Shown here: one piece after another, positions 49,370 to 59,206 of the stretch
How the letters are laid out: the number at the start of each line of letters is the position of its first letter
Position numbering within the stretch: position 1 is the stretch's first letter
Assembly (NCBI RefSeq): GCF_000014805.1
Contig: NC_008570.1
Coordinates: 2,423,001-2,487,000, forward strand
DNA: 64,000 nt
Source: Aeromonas hydrophila subsp. hydrophila ATCC 7966
Lineage (GTDB): Bacteria; Pseudomonadota; Gammaproteobacteria; Enterobacterales; Aeromonadaceae
Direction: 5' to 3'
Position numbers and translations under genes: made by a program
Notes under the pieces: model-generated
Told to the model about the DNA's origin: nothing
Seen by the model: the letters and a program-made list of their open reading frames with translations, nothing else
Database searches by the model: none

Positions 49370-52300
49370 TCAAGGACGACCGGCCGGGCTGGTTGCAACG
49401 TTGACCGCTGCGGTACTGCCGCCATGGCGACCTGAGCTTGCCACTTCACTGCGCACCAGCGGCGCATGATCAACCGGCTCGCGTACTGGCAGGGCAGGGG
49501 CCGCAGCCGGTGTGGCCATCGGCGCAGAGGCCTTGCGGGCACCGGCCAGCAGGCCACCACCACGTTTGACTTGCTTGGCCACAGGGGCTGCTACGGCAGT
49601 GGCTACCGAAGCCTCGTCAGCGATGACAGGCTCAGCGACCGGAGCTGGCTGTTCAACCACTGCCGGAGCCGCTTCTTCAACTGCCGGTGCAGCAGGTGCC
49701 GCTTCAACCACGGCAGTCTCGATGGCCGGAGCCTCGACAGCAACGACTTCCGCTGCGACCGGGGCTGCAACTTCTGCAACCACTGGCTCGTTGACAACCG
49801 CTACCTGGGCTTCTTCAGCAACTACCGCAGCAACTACCGCTTCGGTTACCACTGGCTCTGCGGCCACGACTTCAGCCTGCTCGTGAGCCTCTGCCACAAC
49901 GGCTTCAGGCACGACATGCTCGGTCAGCGCAGCAGAGGCCTGCAGGGCGGCGGCAACCGCTTCAGCACTGGGGATGGTGATGACAGGGACTGCCGGCTCT
50001 TCCACTTTCACCTGGGCGGCATCTGCCTGGGCAGCTGCAGTCAGGGTAGGGGTAGCGCCTTCGGCAGACTGTTCTTCATCTTCACGCTGGCTGCGGGCAT
50101 CTTCATTGATGCGCTTGCGACGTTGGCCTTCGATACGCTGATTGCGCGGCGTACGACGGGAACGACGCTGGCCTTCGGCCTGCTCATCGTGCTGCTCTAC
50201 TGAGTCGGAGGCATCTTCGGTGGCAACAACCGGAGCATCGGCGGGCAGGGCGGCAACGTCGCTGGCCGGGGCATCGACCCGGATCTGCTTGCGCAGTTGA
50301 CGGCGTTCGCGGCGCTCAGCCACTTTCTGCTCTTTTTCCAGACGCGGCTCGTCGTTGACCATGGTGGTATCGACGGTTTCTACCGCGTCAACGACCACTT
50401 CGGCACGAGGTTCACGCGAAGCACGGGGCTCACGAGCAGGGCGCGGGGCGCGGGGTTCGCGTTCCTGACGCGGCTCACGAGCCTCGCGAGGTTCACGTTC
50501 CATGCGCTGTTCACGCACTTCGCCACGGGCTTCACGCTCTTGGCGCGGCTCACGCTCTTTGCGGGGACGACGGTTGCGGCTTTCACCGCCTTCACGGTTG
50601 GCACCCGCTTCCCGCTTCTCTGCGGCGTCGGCAGGGCTGCGGTTACCACGGTTGTCATCACGACGACCACGCTGACCACGGCTGCGGGTTTCATCGCGTT
50701 GATGACGATGACCCTCATCCTTGCGTGCTTCGCGCTGGGCGGCCGGTTTGTCGGCCGGAGCCTTCACGTCGGCAGGGGCGGTGTCGGAACCGAACAAGCC
50801 GGAGATGGCCTTGAACAGTTTGCCAAACAGACCGGCTTCGGGGGCGGCCGGTGCAGCGGGAGCCACGACCGGGGCCGGCGCGGCGGGGGCCGGCTGGGGC
50901 GCCTGGACAAAACCTTGCAGCAGCGGTTGTTCGCGCTCGATCACCTGAGCCTGCTTCGGCTGGTAGACCGGCTTGGCAATCTCGGTTTTCAGCTCGTAGC
51001 TGGCCGCTTCCGGGATCTCGTTCTGACGGATGCGGGTCACTTCGTAGTGCGGGGTTTCCAGATGCTGGTTCGGAATGATGTAGACACGTACATCATTGCG
51101 CTGTTCCAGGCTGGCGATGGAAGCACGCTTCTCGTTGAGCAGATAGGCAGCAACATCGACCGGCACCTGACCGTGAACCTGCTCGGTGTTGTCCTTCATG
51201 GCCTCTTCTTCGATGAGACGCAGGATGGACAGCGCCAGTGATTCGTTGTCACGGATCACACCCTGGCCCTGGCAACGAGGGCAGATATGGCTGCTGGACT
51301 CGTTGAGGGAGGGACGCAGACGCTGGCGAGACATCTCCAGCAGACCGAAACGGGAGATCCGGCCCAGCTGGATGCGGGCACGGTCCTGATGCACCGCTTC
51401 ACGCAGACGGTTTTCCACTTCGCGCTGATGACGAACCGGAGTCATGTCAATGAAGTCGATGACGATCAGGCCACCCAGGTCGCGCAGACGCAATTGACGG
51501 GCAATTTCGTCGGCCGCTTCCAGGTTGGTTTGCAGCGCCGTCTCTTCGATATCGCCGCCCTTGGTGGCGCGGGAGGAGTTGATATCGATGGAGGTCAGTG
51601 CTTCGGTCGGATCGATGACTATGCTGCCGCCGGAGGGCAGACGCACTTCACGCTGGAAGGCCGACTCGATCTGGCTCTCGATCTGGAAGTGGTTGAACAG
51701 GGCAACTTCACCCTTGTACAGCTTCACGCGATTGAGGAAATCGGGACGAACCAGCTCGATATGCGCCTTGGCACGCTCGAAGATGACCGGGTTGTCGATC
51801 AGGATCTCGCCGACATCGCGACGCAGGTAGTCACGGATGGCCCGCACGATGACGTTGCTTTCCTGATGGATCAGCACCGGTGCAGAGCGACTCTGTGACG
51901 CCTTGTGGATGGAATCCCAGTGGTTGAGCAGAACGTTCAGATCCCACTCCAGCTCTTCTGGCGACTTGCCCACACCGGCGGTACGCACGATGAGGCCCAT
52001 GCCGTCCGGCACGGTCAGGCCGCTCAGGGCTTCTTTCAGTTCAGTCCGTTCATCACCTTCGATACGACGGGAGATGCCGCCGGCGCGAGGATTGTTCGGC
52101 ATCAGTACCAGGTAGCTGCCGGCCAGACTGATAAAGGTGGTGAGGGCTGCACCCTTGGTGCCACGCTCTTCCTTGTCGATCTGGACGATCACTTCCTGGC
52201 CTTCGCGGACCACTTCTTTGATGTTGGGACGACCCTGATAGGAGTAACCGGAGGGGAAGTAATTGCGGGCGATTTCCTTTAACGGCAGGAAACCGTGGCG

Positions 52301-52489
52301 CTCGGCGCCATAGTCGACAAAAGCAGCTTCAAGACTGGGTTCTACGCGGGTGATTTTGCCCTTGTAAATGTTCGCTTTTTTCTGCTCGTGTCCCGGACTT
52401 TCAATATCCAGATCGTAGAGCTGTTGTCCGTCAACCAGCGCTACGCGCAACTCTTCTTCCTGAGTCGCGTTGATTAGCATTCTTTTCAT
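49370..52489 (-). CDS. rne: ribonuclease E
   Basis: Main mRNA-decay and rRNA/tRNA-processing endonuclease and degradosome scaffold. The product is 1039 aa, close to 1061 in E. coli. The catalytic half is highly conserved, with S1 domain, catalytic aspartates in DINSSRAT and VIDFIDM, and the zinc-link CPRCQGQG. An amphipathic membrane anchor [16 protein letters not shown] (about residue 560) follows, then an Arg-rich and Ala/Val/Glu-rich disordered scaffold. The C-terminal end ARKASAPM... would be the PNPase-binding region. Confidence 0.97.
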   Translation of the reverse strand: MKRMLINATQEEELRVALVDGQQLYDLDIESPGHEQKKANIYKGKITRVEPSLEAAFVDYGAERHGFLPLKEIARNYFPSGYSYQGRPNIKEVVREGQEVIVQIDKEERGTKGAALTTFISLAGSYLVLMPNNPRAGGISRRIEGDERTELKEALSGLTVPDGMGLIVRTAGVGKSPEELEWDLNVLLNHWDSIHKASQSRSAPVLIHQESNVIVRAIRDYLRRDVGEILIDNPVIFERAKAHIELVRPDFLNRVKLYKGEVALFNHFQIESQIESAFQREVRLPSGGSIVIDPTEALTSIDINSSRATKGGDIEETALQTNLEAADEIARQLRLRDLGGLIVIDFIDMTPVRHQREVENRLREAVHQDRARIQLGRISRFGLLEMSRQRLRPSLNESSSHICPRCQGQGVIRDNESLALSILRLIEEEAMKDNTEQVHGQVPVDVAAYLLNEKRASIASLEQRNDVRVYIIPNQHLETPHYEVTRIRQNEIPEAASYELKTEIAKPVYQPKQAQVIEREQPLLQGFVQAPQPAPAAPAPVVAPAAPAAPEAGLFGKLFKAISGLFGSDTAPADVKAPADKPAAQREARKDEGHRHQRDETRSRGQRGRRDDNRGNRSPADAAEKREAGANREGGESRNRRPRKEREPRQEREARGEVREQRMEREPREAREPRQEREPRAPRPAREPRASREPRAEVVVDAVETVDTTMVNDEPRLEKEQKVAERRERRQLRKQIRVDAPASDVAALPADAPVVATEDASDSVEQHDEQAEGQRRSRRTPRNQRIEGQRRKRINEDARSQREDEEQSAEGATPTLTAAAQADAAQVKVEEPAVPVITIPSAEAVAAALQASAALTEHVVPEAVVAEAHEQAEVVAAEPVVTEAVVAAVVAEEAQVAVVNEPVVAEVAAPVAAEVVAVEAPAIETAVVEAAPAAPAVEEAAPAVVEQPAPVAEPVIADEASVATAVAAPVAKQVKRGGGLLAGARKASAPMATPAAAPALPVREPVDHAPLVRSEVASSGRHGGSTAAVNVATSPAGRP

Positions 52490-52900
52490 TGAGTTCTCGT
52501 TATTTTGTCATTTTGATTTCCTCCACAGGATCCTGCCGGCGCCGGCCTCGGGTCTTCAGCATACTGGGGCAACCTCCCGGTTGGGGTATGCATGAGGCGC
52601 AAACTAAGGGCACTCTGGTCCAGCCTTCTCGAGAAGGCATGAAAAGGATACCGGTGTGGAGACAAATTAGCGGTTCTGTTTGCGTTCTCCATGCGCTGTA
52701 CCTCGCACCCGGGAACCGTCATGTTCTTGTATACACGGTGTTTCGGGATTGGGTGGCATAAATTTTGGCCACTTAGTACAAGGCTTGAACACAATGACAA
52801 AACCTTGTTTATTATCCCATTTAAACCACTTTTATAGCAAGGCGCCATTTTTCAACAAAGCATGCAGCCAAGGGCCGCCGGCAGTGTTAAAATCCGCGCC
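52490..52900. other. divergent rne/rluC regulatory region
   Basis: About 410 bp between rne (minus) and rluC (plus). In E. coli this region encodes a long rne 5' leader through which RNase E autoregulates; length and arrangement fit the same role here. I could not identify the individual hairpins with confidence. Confidence 0.6.
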
Positions 52901-53845
52901 ATGACACAGATACATCAACAAGTGCAGCTGCTCACCATCGAAGCTGAGCATGAAGGGCAGCGCATCGACAATTTTCTCAAGACTCAGCTAAAGGGCGTCC
53001 CCAAGAGCCTGATCTATCGCATCCTTCGCAAAGGGGAAGTGCGCGTCAACAAAAAGCGCATCAAACCGGAATACAAACTCTGCACCGGCGACGAGGTACG
53101 GGTTCCCCCCGTGCGGGTTGCCGAAAAGAACGAACTGCCCTCGGCCAATCTCGGCAGCATCCAGCGTCTGGAGAGCCAGATCCTGTTTGAAGATGATGCC
53201 ATGATCGTGCTGAACAAGCCGTCCGGCATGGCGGTACACGGCGGCAGCGGTCTGAGCTTTGGCGTGATTGAAGGGCTGCGTGCCCTGCGCCCGGAAGCCC
53301 GTTTCCTTGAACTGGTGCATCGGCTCGATCGCGACACCTCCGGCGTACTGCTGGTTGCCAAGAAGCGCAGCGCCCTGCGCAGCCTGCATGAACAACTGCG
53401 GGTCAAGACCATGCGCAAGCAGTACCTGGCGCTGGTGCGTGGCCAGTGGCAGCCTCACGTCAAGGTGGTCAATGCGCCGCTGCGCAAAAATGACCTGCAA
53501 TCCGGCGAGCGGGTAGTGCGGGTCAGCAGCGATGGCAAGCCTTCCGAGACGCGTTTCCGGATTGCCCGTCAGTTTGCCGAGGCCACCCTGGTGGAGTGCA
53601 GCCCGATCACCGGTCGTACCCACCAGATCCGGGTGCATACCCAGCATGCGGGTCATCCCATCGCCTGTGATGACAAGTATGGAGAAGCCGCATTTGACGA
53701 TAAAATGCGTAGCCATGGGCTGAAACGACTGTTTTTGCATGCCTGGAAGCTGAGCTTCATCCATCCGGCCGATGGCCGCGAGATGCAGGTGGAAGCACCG
53801 CTGGCCCCCGAACTCGACGACTTCCTGAACAAGTTGGCCCGCTGA
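52901..53845 (+). CDS. rluC: 23S rRNA pseudouridine(955/2504/2580) synthase
   Basis: Modifies three uridines in 23S rRNA. The product is 314 aa: N-terminal S4 domain ([34 protein letters not shown]) and RluA-type catalytic domain with [12 protein letters not shown], catalytic Asp at about residue 143, and [27 protein letters not shown] 52901 is preferred because MTQIHQQVQ is the family start. Divergent from rne as in E. coli. One base of its stop overlaps the next ATG. Confidence 0.97.
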   Translation: MTQIHQQVQLLTIEAEHEGQRIDNFLKTQLKGVPKSLIYRILRKGEVRVNKKRIKPEYKLCTGDEVRVPPVRVAEKNELPSANLGSIQRLESQILFEDDAMIVLNKPSGMAVHGGSGLSFGVIEGLRALRPEARFLELVHRLDRDTSGVLLVAKKRSALRSLHEQLRVKTMRKQYLALVRGQWQPHVKVVNAPLRKNDLQSGERVVRVSSDGKPSETRFRIARQFAEATLVECSPITGRTHQIRVHTQHAGHPIACDDKYGEAAFDDKMRSHGLKRLFLHAWKLSFIHPADGREMQVEAPLAPELDDFLNKLAR

Positions 53846-54492
53846 TGCAGACCATCCGGCTCGCCATCTTCGATTGGGACGGTACCCTGATGGACTCGGT
53901 GGGCCGGATTGTTGCCTGTGTGGCGCACGCGGCTGGCGATTGCGGCGAGCCCGTGCCCACCGCCGTCGAGACGCACCAGATCATCGGTCTCAGTCTGGAG
54001 GTTGGTATCCCCCGGCTGTTTTCCCTGGAGCAGGGGAGTGAACGAGCCAACGCCCTGATCGCCCGTTATCGCCACCATTACGTCCATGACAGCACCCCCA
54101 GCCCGTTGTTTGCCGAGGCAAGGGAGCTGTTGCAGCATTGGCATGCACAAGGGGTGGCCCTGGCGGTCGCCACCGGCAAGTCACGGCGTGGATTGGACAG
54201 GGTACTGGATGATACCGGGTTGCGGCCGCTGTTTGCCGCCACGCGCGGGGCGGACGAGGCCAACTCCAAGCCCGATCCCCTGATGCTGACGCAAATTCTG
54301 GATGAGCTGGGCATTGCCCCGCACCAGGCGGTGATGATCGGCGATTCCATCCACGACATGGCGATGGCCGAGGCGCTGGCCATGCCGCGGATCGGGGTGA
54401 GTTGGGGCGTGCACGACCGTACACGCTTGCTGGCCCACCATCCGCTGGCGGTGGTCGATACCATGGCGGAGCTTCAGCGGTTGCTGGATTAG
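53845..54492 (+). CDS. HAD-family hydrolase (phosphoglycolate phosphatase-like)
   Basis: A 215-aa HAD subfamily IA hydrolase. Motif I FDWDGTLMDS has nucleophile Asp9 and Asp11, with the cap domain between, motif II VATGKSRRGL, motif III KPDPLML, and motif IV MIGDSIHDMAMAEAL. It is translationally coupled to rluC by a TGATG overlap. Substrate is uncertain; a sugar or nucleotide phosphatase of the Gph type is likely from the family. Confidence 0.93.
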   Translation: MQTIRLAIFDWDGTLMDSVGRIVACVAHAAGDCGEPVPTAVETHQIIGLSLEVGIPRLFSLEQGSERANALIARYRHHYVHDSTPSPLFAEARELLQHWHAQGVALAVATGKSRRGLDRVLDDTGLRPLFAATRGADEANSKPDPLMLTQILDELGIAPHQAVMIGDSIHDMAMAEALAMPRIGVSWGVHDRTRLLAHHPLAVVDTMAELQRLLD

Positions 54493-54519
54493 CCTTGCGA
54501 TATGACCGATGAATAAACG

Positions 54520-54547
54520 AAAAACGGGAGCCTTGGCTCCCGTTTTT
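54520..54547. terminator. bidirectional terminator
   Basis: AAAAACGGGAGCC/GGCTCCCGTTTTT stem with loop TT, between convergent HAD and Maf genes. Confidence 0.93.
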
Positions 54548-54569
54548 CATGGCTGACATGCCGCTCCCA

Positions 54570-55151
54570 TCAGGGCAGGGTGATACCGTGGCGGGCCAGC
54601 AGCTCGATCAGGCCGATCAGCGGCAGGCCGATCAGTGCATTGGGATCGCGCCCTTCCAAGGCCTTGAACAGCACGATCCCCATGCCTTCACACTTGAAGC
54701 TGCCGGCACAGTCGAGGGGCTGTTCAGCTTCTACATAGCGGCGGATGGCCGCCTCATCCAGCTGGCGAAAATGAACGGTGAAGGGTTCTATCAGCTGTTC
54801 GGCGCGGCCAGACGCGGCGTCCAGCACGCACAGGCCGGTATAAAAGGTGACGCTGCGCCCCTGGGCCGCCATCAGCTGGGCCACCGCTCGCTCGACCGTT
54901 CCCGGCTTGCCCAGGATCCGGCCATCACAGACGCACACCTGATCCGAGCCGATGATCAGCCCCTGATCATGCTGGTCGGCGATGGCACGGGCCTTGGCAT
55001 GGGCAAGCCGTGCCACCAGCGTCTGTGCATCTTCACCGGGCAGCACGGATTCATCAACATTTGGCGCGGCGCACTCAAAGGGGAGGCCCAGCTTTTCCAG
55101 CAGGGCTTTGCGGTAACGGGAGGTGGAAGCGAGGATCAGGGGACGCGACAT
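54570..55151 (-). CDS. yceF: Maf-like nucleotide pyrophosphatase YceF
   Basis: Hydrolyses modified nucleoside triphosphates (m7GTP in the E. coli homologue). The product is 193 aa, as in E. coli YceF. Motifs LILASTSRYRKALLEKLGLPF, DESVLPGEDAQTLVARLAHAKARA, SDQVC, KPG and CAGSFKCEGMGI are present. ATG 55151 is preferred over the 43-residue extension. In E. coli yceF sits between rluC and yceD; here an HAD gene and three others separate them. Confidence 0.95.
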   Translation of the reverse strand: MSRPLILASTSRYRKALLEKLGLPFECAAPNVDESVLPGEDAQTLVARLAHAKARAIADQHDQGLIIGSDQVCVCDGRILGKPGTVERAVAQLMAAQGRSVTFYTGLCVLDAASGRAEQLIEPFTVHFRQLDEAAIRRYVEAEQPLDCAGSFKCEGMGIVLFKALEGRDPNALIGLPLIGLIELLARHGITLP

Positions 55152-55334
55152 GGCAATCAGGTATCCAGGTTCAGAAACGGGCAGGCGTGGATGGTATCGC
55201 CCCCGTGCGGCGAGGGCAAATATCGCCGCCATTCTCTCCAGCATGTCGAGATTGGAAAACACCGCTATCGGCTTATTCATCCGGCCTGACGTTATAGTGC
55301 CCCGTCGATGCTACCCATTCGCTGAGGAGTCACC

Positions 55335-56528
55335 ATGGGCCGTTACATGCTCTGCTGTTTTTTGATGATCACGCTCTACCCGGTAGGGATCGATCTCTAT
55401 CTGGTGGCGTTGCCCAACATAGGCGCCAGCCTTCAGGCCAGCGAGGCTCAGCTGCACACCGCGTTTTCCCTCTATCTGCTCGGCATGGCGGCGACCGTCC
55501 CGTTGGCCGGCCTGCTGGCGGATCGCCACGGCCGCAGGCCGGTGATCCTGAGTGGGGCCGGCTTGTTTATGCTGGCGTCGCTACTGGCCGGCAGCGCCGA
55601 CGACACTGCGCAGTTTCTGCTGGCGCGAGTGGGTCAGGGGGCAGGGGCTGGCGCGCTCTACATCATGACATTTACCGTACTGCGAGACGTGCTGCCACCG
55701 GCCCGTCTGGCGGCCGTGCTGTCGGCCATCAATGGGGTCATCTGCGTGATCCCCGTGCTGGCGCCGCTGCTGGGCTATCTCATCCTGACCGGCTTCCCAT
55801 GGCCTGCCATCTTTCAGGCCATGGCGCTGCTCGGCGGCATGGTGCTGCTGATCAACCTGCTGGGGCTGAAAGAGAGCCTGCCGCTGCACCCTGAGTCATC
55901 CTCGAGCGCGTCAGCAGCCCGCTTTGCCTGCTTGCGAGCGCCGCAGTTCCTCTGGATGTGCGCGTTGAGCAGTGCCGGCATGACCTGCATTCTGACCTAC
56001 GTCAGCACTTCACCCATGATCCTGATGGCCCAGAGGGGGCTGGCAACCGCAGAGTATGCCCGCATCATGATGATCATGGCGATGATCAGCATGATCACCT
56101 CTTTCCTTGCCCCCTGGTTGCTGCGTCGGCTCCACAAGCACAGCCTGCTTGCACTGGCCCACAGCGGGTTAGGGTTGGCGCTGCTGCTGATCCTGGCCTC
56201 TCATCTTGAGAGCTCCTGGGGCCTGTGGCTGCTACTGGCGGGCTTTGCCTTCACCTGCATCGGTTTTTCCGCGAGCTTCGGCATCGCCATGGGTGAGGCG
56301 CTGGCCAGTTGCCGTCACCAGATAGCGCTCGCCAGCGCCACCCTCTGTCTTGCCCAGATAACCGTGAGCGCCGGCTATATCTGGCTGATGGGGTGGCTTG
56401 GCTTTACCCCCAGCACGCTGCTTGCCTGTGCCCTGCTCGGCGCCGTGTTACTCTATCTGCTCTTTCGCGCCTTGGGACCGGCCTTCGACAGCCCCGCCCA
56501 CGGCGCCCCGGTCATGGAGAATCCCTGA
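55335..56528 (+). CDS. mdtL: multidrug efflux transporter of the MdtL type
   Basis: A 397-aa Bcr/CflA-family MFS transporter with 12 membrane segments. It begins MGRYMLCCFLMITLYPVGIDLYLVALPNIGASLQASEAQLHTAFSLYLLGMA, close to E. coli MdtL, and keeps GADR-like LLADRHGRRPVIL and the RVGQGAGAGALYIMTFTVLRD motif. Substrate in E. coli includes chloramphenicol. It lies next to the yidZ-type regulator gene on the same strand, the same pairing as in E. coli. The next gene begins 2 bp after its stop. Confidence 0.94.
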   Translation: MGRYMLCCFLMITLYPVGIDLYLVALPNIGASLQASEAQLHTAFSLYLLGMAATVPLAGLLADRHGRRPVILSGAGLFMLASLLAGSADDTAQFLLARVGQGAGAGALYIMTFTVLRDVLPPARLAAVLSAINGVICVIPVLAPLLGYLILTGFPWPAIFQAMALLGGMVLLINLLGLKESLPLHPESSSSASAARFACLRAPQFLWMCALSSAGMTCILTYVSTSPMILMAQRGLATAEYARIMMIMAMISMITSFLAPWLLRRLHKHSLLALAHSGLGLALLLILASHLESSWGLWLLLAGFAFTCIGFSASFGIAMGEALASCRHQIALASATLCLAQITVSAGYIWLMGWLGFTPSTLLACALLGAVLLYLLFRALGPAFDSPAHGAPVMENP

Positions 56529-56530
56529 GC

Positions 56531-57505
56531 ATGCGTCCCTTGATCGACCTCGATCTCAATTTGTTGGTGGTATTTCGGCTGTTGTTGCAAGAGCGCAGTG
56601 TCACCAAGGCTGCCAAGAAACTCAATGTTACGGCGCCCACCGTCAGCAAGGCGCTGGCGCGGCTGCGCGACTGGTTCGACGACCCGTTGTTCCTTCGCAC
56701 TCAGCGGGGGCTGGAGCCCACCAATCTGTCGCTCACCCTGGAGGAAGAGCTCAAGGAGTGGTTCCAGCTATCGGGCAACATCGCCTCTCTCTGCGGCAAT
56801 GCCATTCCGGCGGGGGCCGCGTTCAGGCTGGTGTTGGAGTCGCCCTTTTACATCAGCTTTCTCAATGATCTGCCCATGGTGATTTATGAAACCTATCGCA
56901 AATCGACCATCCGGATCATGAACTGGGACCATCACTCCCTCAACGACATCATCAATGGCGATGCCGATCTCGGCTTCTGTGCGAGGGAAACCCACCCCAG
57001 CTCGCTTGCCAGGGTCAATCGGCTGCCCTATTACATCGATCACGAGGTGTTGTTCGAAGACAGGCCCATGGTGTTTTTGCGCAAGGATCACCCGCTGCTG
57101 GCCCGCACCTGGAACCTCGACAACTTTCTCGCCTATCCCCATGTCAGCGTGGTGTGGGAGGCGAGCGATGCCTGGGCGCTCGACAGTCTGCTGGATGATG
57201 AGGGGCTTAGCCGGCAGGTGCCGATCCGGGTCTCCAGCTTCGAGCAGGCGCTGCATATCGCAGCCCAGTCTGACCACGAACTGATCGCGGTGGTGCCCTC
57301 CTATTGCGCCAGCTATGCCCGCCAGCACCACAACAATCTCATCTCCTTGCCGTTGCCGCTGGATGAAGCCCTCTATCGGCAACTCGACATCGCCTTCATC
57401 CTGCTCTGGCACAAGCGCAACAACCACAACACCAAGGTGCTGTGGCTGCGCGACGAGATCAAACGCCTCTACCACCAGCATATCGGGGCCGCTGGCGCGG
57501 GTTAA
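56531..57505 (+). CDS. yidZ: LysR-family regulator YidZ
   Basis: A 324-aa LysR regulator. Winged helix at about residues 6-65 (LDLNLLVVFRLLLQERSVTKAAKKLNVTAPTVSKALARLRDWFDDPLFLRTQRGLEPT), then a substrate-binding domain with RNWDxxSL-type RIMNWDHHSLNDIINGDADLGFCARETHP and WNLDNFLAYPHVSVVWEASDAWALD, matching E. coli YidZ in pattern. ATG 56531 lies just after mdtL. Its target is likely the transporter gene, which is inference. Confidence 0.94.
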   Translation: MRPLIDLDLNLLVVFRLLLQERSVTKAAKKLNVTAPTVSKALARLRDWFDDPLFLRTQRGLEPTNLSLTLEEELKEWFQLSGNIASLCGNAIPAGAAFRLVLESPFYISFLNDLPMVIYETYRKSTIRIMNWDHHSLNDIINGDADLGFCARETHPSSLARVNRLPYYIDHEVLFEDRPMVFLRKDHPLLARTWNLDNFLAYPHVSVVWEASDAWALDSLLDDEGLSRQVPIRVSSFEQALHIAAQSDHELIAVVPSYCASYARQHHNNLISLPLPLDEALYRQLDIAFILLWHKRNNHNTKVLWLRDEIKRLYHQHIGAAGAG

Positions 57506-57574
57506 CCCTGGTCAGCACCTCGCAGGGCCAGAAAAACGGCTATAAGCATAGGAATGGGCAAGGCGGGGTCATGG

Positions 57575-58240
57575 ATGATGAGAGTCGGGATATGGCTGTT
57601 ATGGCTGCTCTGCGCGCCGGCCTGGGCACAGGGCTGGCACCTGCAGGCGGGGGAGGCGGGCATACTGCTTTGGAGCCGGGCCCATCCTCCCGGCGCCTTT
57701 CAGACTTTGCGCCTGGAGATGAACGTGGCTGCTCCGCCGTCGGCGCTGCTGGCCGTGCTGCGTGATACCGCCCGCCATCAGGAGTGGCTGCCCCAGAGCC
57801 TGGAGGTAAGAGTTCTGGCCAAGCCGGCACCCGATGAAGATCTGGTCTATACCCGGCTCTCTGCGCCCTGGCCGGTACAGGAGCGGGAGCTTATCACCCA
57901 CTCCCGCCTGCAACGCCTACCAAATTGTGCTCTGGTGCTGACGGTATGGGCCGCCCCTGATGCTCTGCCGCCTTATCCCGGTCGGGTGCGGATCCGCACC
58001 AGTGAAGGACGCTGGGAGGCGGTGCCGCAACTCAACGGCACCACCCTGATACGCCTCGAAACCTATACCAACCCGGGTGACAACCTGCCTGGTTGGCTCA
58101 TCAACCCCATCGCAGCCCAGGCCGCGCTGGACAGTTTTCGGGCCATCCGCCGTCTGATGGAGGCCATCCCGCCCGAACCTTGCCCTTGCGCCCGCATGCG
58201 GCAGGGGCGTCAGGTTGGGCTGTGCGGCAGCCATCCATGA
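57575..58240 (+). CDS. START-domain periplasmic protein
   Basis: A 221-aa protein with a signal peptide (MMRVGIWLLWLLCAPAWAQG, cleavage after AWA) and a START/Bet v1-like lipid-binding fold: AAPPSALLAVLRDTARHQEWLPQSLEVRVLAKP, VYTRLSAPWPVQERELITHSRL, and YTNPGDNLPGWLINPIAAQAALDSFRAIRR. The family is known from Vibrio and Pseudomonas as conserved proteins of unknown ligand. ATG 57575 (or 57578) is preferred over 57554 because the signal peptide begins there. It has no obvious partner; the yidZ stop is 69 bp upstream. Confidence 0.85.
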   Translation: MMRVGIWLLWLLCAPAWAQGWHLQAGEAGILLWSRAHPPGAFQTLRLEMNVAAPPSALLAVLRDTARHQEWLPQSLEVRVLAKPAPDEDLVYTRLSAPWPVQERELITHSRLQRLPNCALVLTVWAAPDALPPYPGRVRIRTSEGRWEAVPQLNGTTLIRLETYTNPGDNLPGWLINPIAAQAALDSFRAIRRLMEAIPPEPCPCARMRQGRQVGLCGSHP

Positions 58241-58450
58241 ACCCCGTTGGAGCAGGGGAGTGATTGAGCCACCTGCGCCGTGAAATGCTGCTGTCAAGGA
58301 GTGAGCCGGATCCCCGCCGTCAACGCAAATGCGGCCAGGATCCGGTGTCGGATCCGTTGGTTTATGGCATAATCAGCCACCGGTGAGCGCAAGTTCCGCC
58401 ATGTGCGGGGGTTGTGAGGTTAAAATCATCGGCGGTAAGGACTTTTTCCT

Positions 58451-58477
58451 TTGACTATCAGTTGTTGGACCTATAAT
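58451..58477 (+). promoter_or_regulatory. yceD-rpmF-plsX operon promoter
   Basis: TTGACT at 58451-58456 and a perfect TATAAT at 58472-58477, spacing 15 bp (16 if the -35 is read as TTTGAC). Transcription would start near 58484, only about 5 nt before the yceD ATG at 58489. Confidence 0.75.
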
Positions 58478-58488
58478 ATTCGCGCCCT

Positions 58489-59010
58489 ATGCAAAAGGTG
58501 AAGTTGCCCGTAAAGGTTGATCCAGTCCGTAGTGCCTCGAAGCTGCTCGATTATGTCGGGATAGTGGAAAAGTCGCAGATGCCCAGGCTGGAGGAATCAA
58601 CCGCAGGCTTGCAGAGTGATATCGATGTATCGCTGCACTTTGGCAAAGATGTCCAGAAGTTGACCGTTATGAAAGGCACTGCCCATGCCAAGGTTGACCT
58701 GGTTTGCCAGCGTTGTGGAGAAACATTCGAGCATCTCTGTGAAGCTGAATTTATCTACACTCCGCTGTTCGAGAGAACAAACGAGGAAGAACTGCCGGAA
58801 GCTTATGAGCCCATTGAGTTGGACGAAAACGGCGAGATGGATCTTCATCAAATCCTGGAGGATGAACTCATCCTTTCGTTGCCGCAGGTGGCCATGCATC
58901 CCATGGATGCTTGCCCGCGCGGTAACATGGAGATGACCTGGGGTGAAATCGAACCTGCTGATGAGCGGCCGAATCCCTTTGCAGTTCTTGAAGAGCTTAA
59001 ACGTAAGTGA
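58489..59010 (+). CDS. yceD: 23S rRNA accumulation protein YceD
   Basis: A 173-aa DUF177 protein required for normal 23S rRNA levels in E. coli. The start MQKVKLPVKVDPVRSASKLLDY, the cysteine pair CQRCG, the acidic LPEAYEPIELDENGEMDLHQILEDELILSLP and the C-terminal PNPFAVLEELKRK agree with the E. coli protein. There is no Shine-Dalgarno sequence before ATG 58489, and the promoter's -10 lies 12 nt upstream. First gene of a rpmF-plsX-fab cluster. Confidence 0.96.
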   Translation: MQKVKLPVKVDPVRSASKLLDYVGIVEKSQMPRLEESTAGLQSDIDVSLHFGKDVQKLTVMKGTAHAKVDLVCQRCGETFEHLCEAEFIYTPLFERTNEEELPEAYEPIELDENGEMDLHQILEDELILSLPQVAMHPMDACPRGNMEMTWGEIEPADERPNPFAVLEELKRK

Positions 59011-59029
59011 ATTTAGGAGTTAGCCTACA

Positions 59030-59197
59030 ATGGCCGTACAACAGAACCGTAAAACCCGTGCCAAGCGTGGCATGCGTCGTTCCCACGATGCGCTGACCAC
59101 CGCTGCCCTGACTGTTGATCAGACCAGTGGCGAAATCCATCGTCGTCACCACGTGACTGCCGATGGTTTCTACCGCGGTAAAAAGGTAATCGCTTAA
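59030..59197 (+). CDS. rpmF: 50S ribosomal protein L32
   Basis: A 55-aa ribosomal protein, [20 protein letters not shown], with the C-terminal [24 protein letters not shown]. It lies 19 bp after yceD with TAGGAG about 11 nt before ATG. The four zinc cysteines found in some L32 paralogues are absent, the usual form in gammaproteobacteria. It is translated ahead of plsX, whose start lies 9 bp after its stop. Confidence 0.98.
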   Translation: MAVQQNRKTRAKRGMRRSHDALTTAALTVDQTSGEIHRRHHVTADGFYRGKKVIA

Positions 59198-59206
59198 GGA
59201 TTGCCT

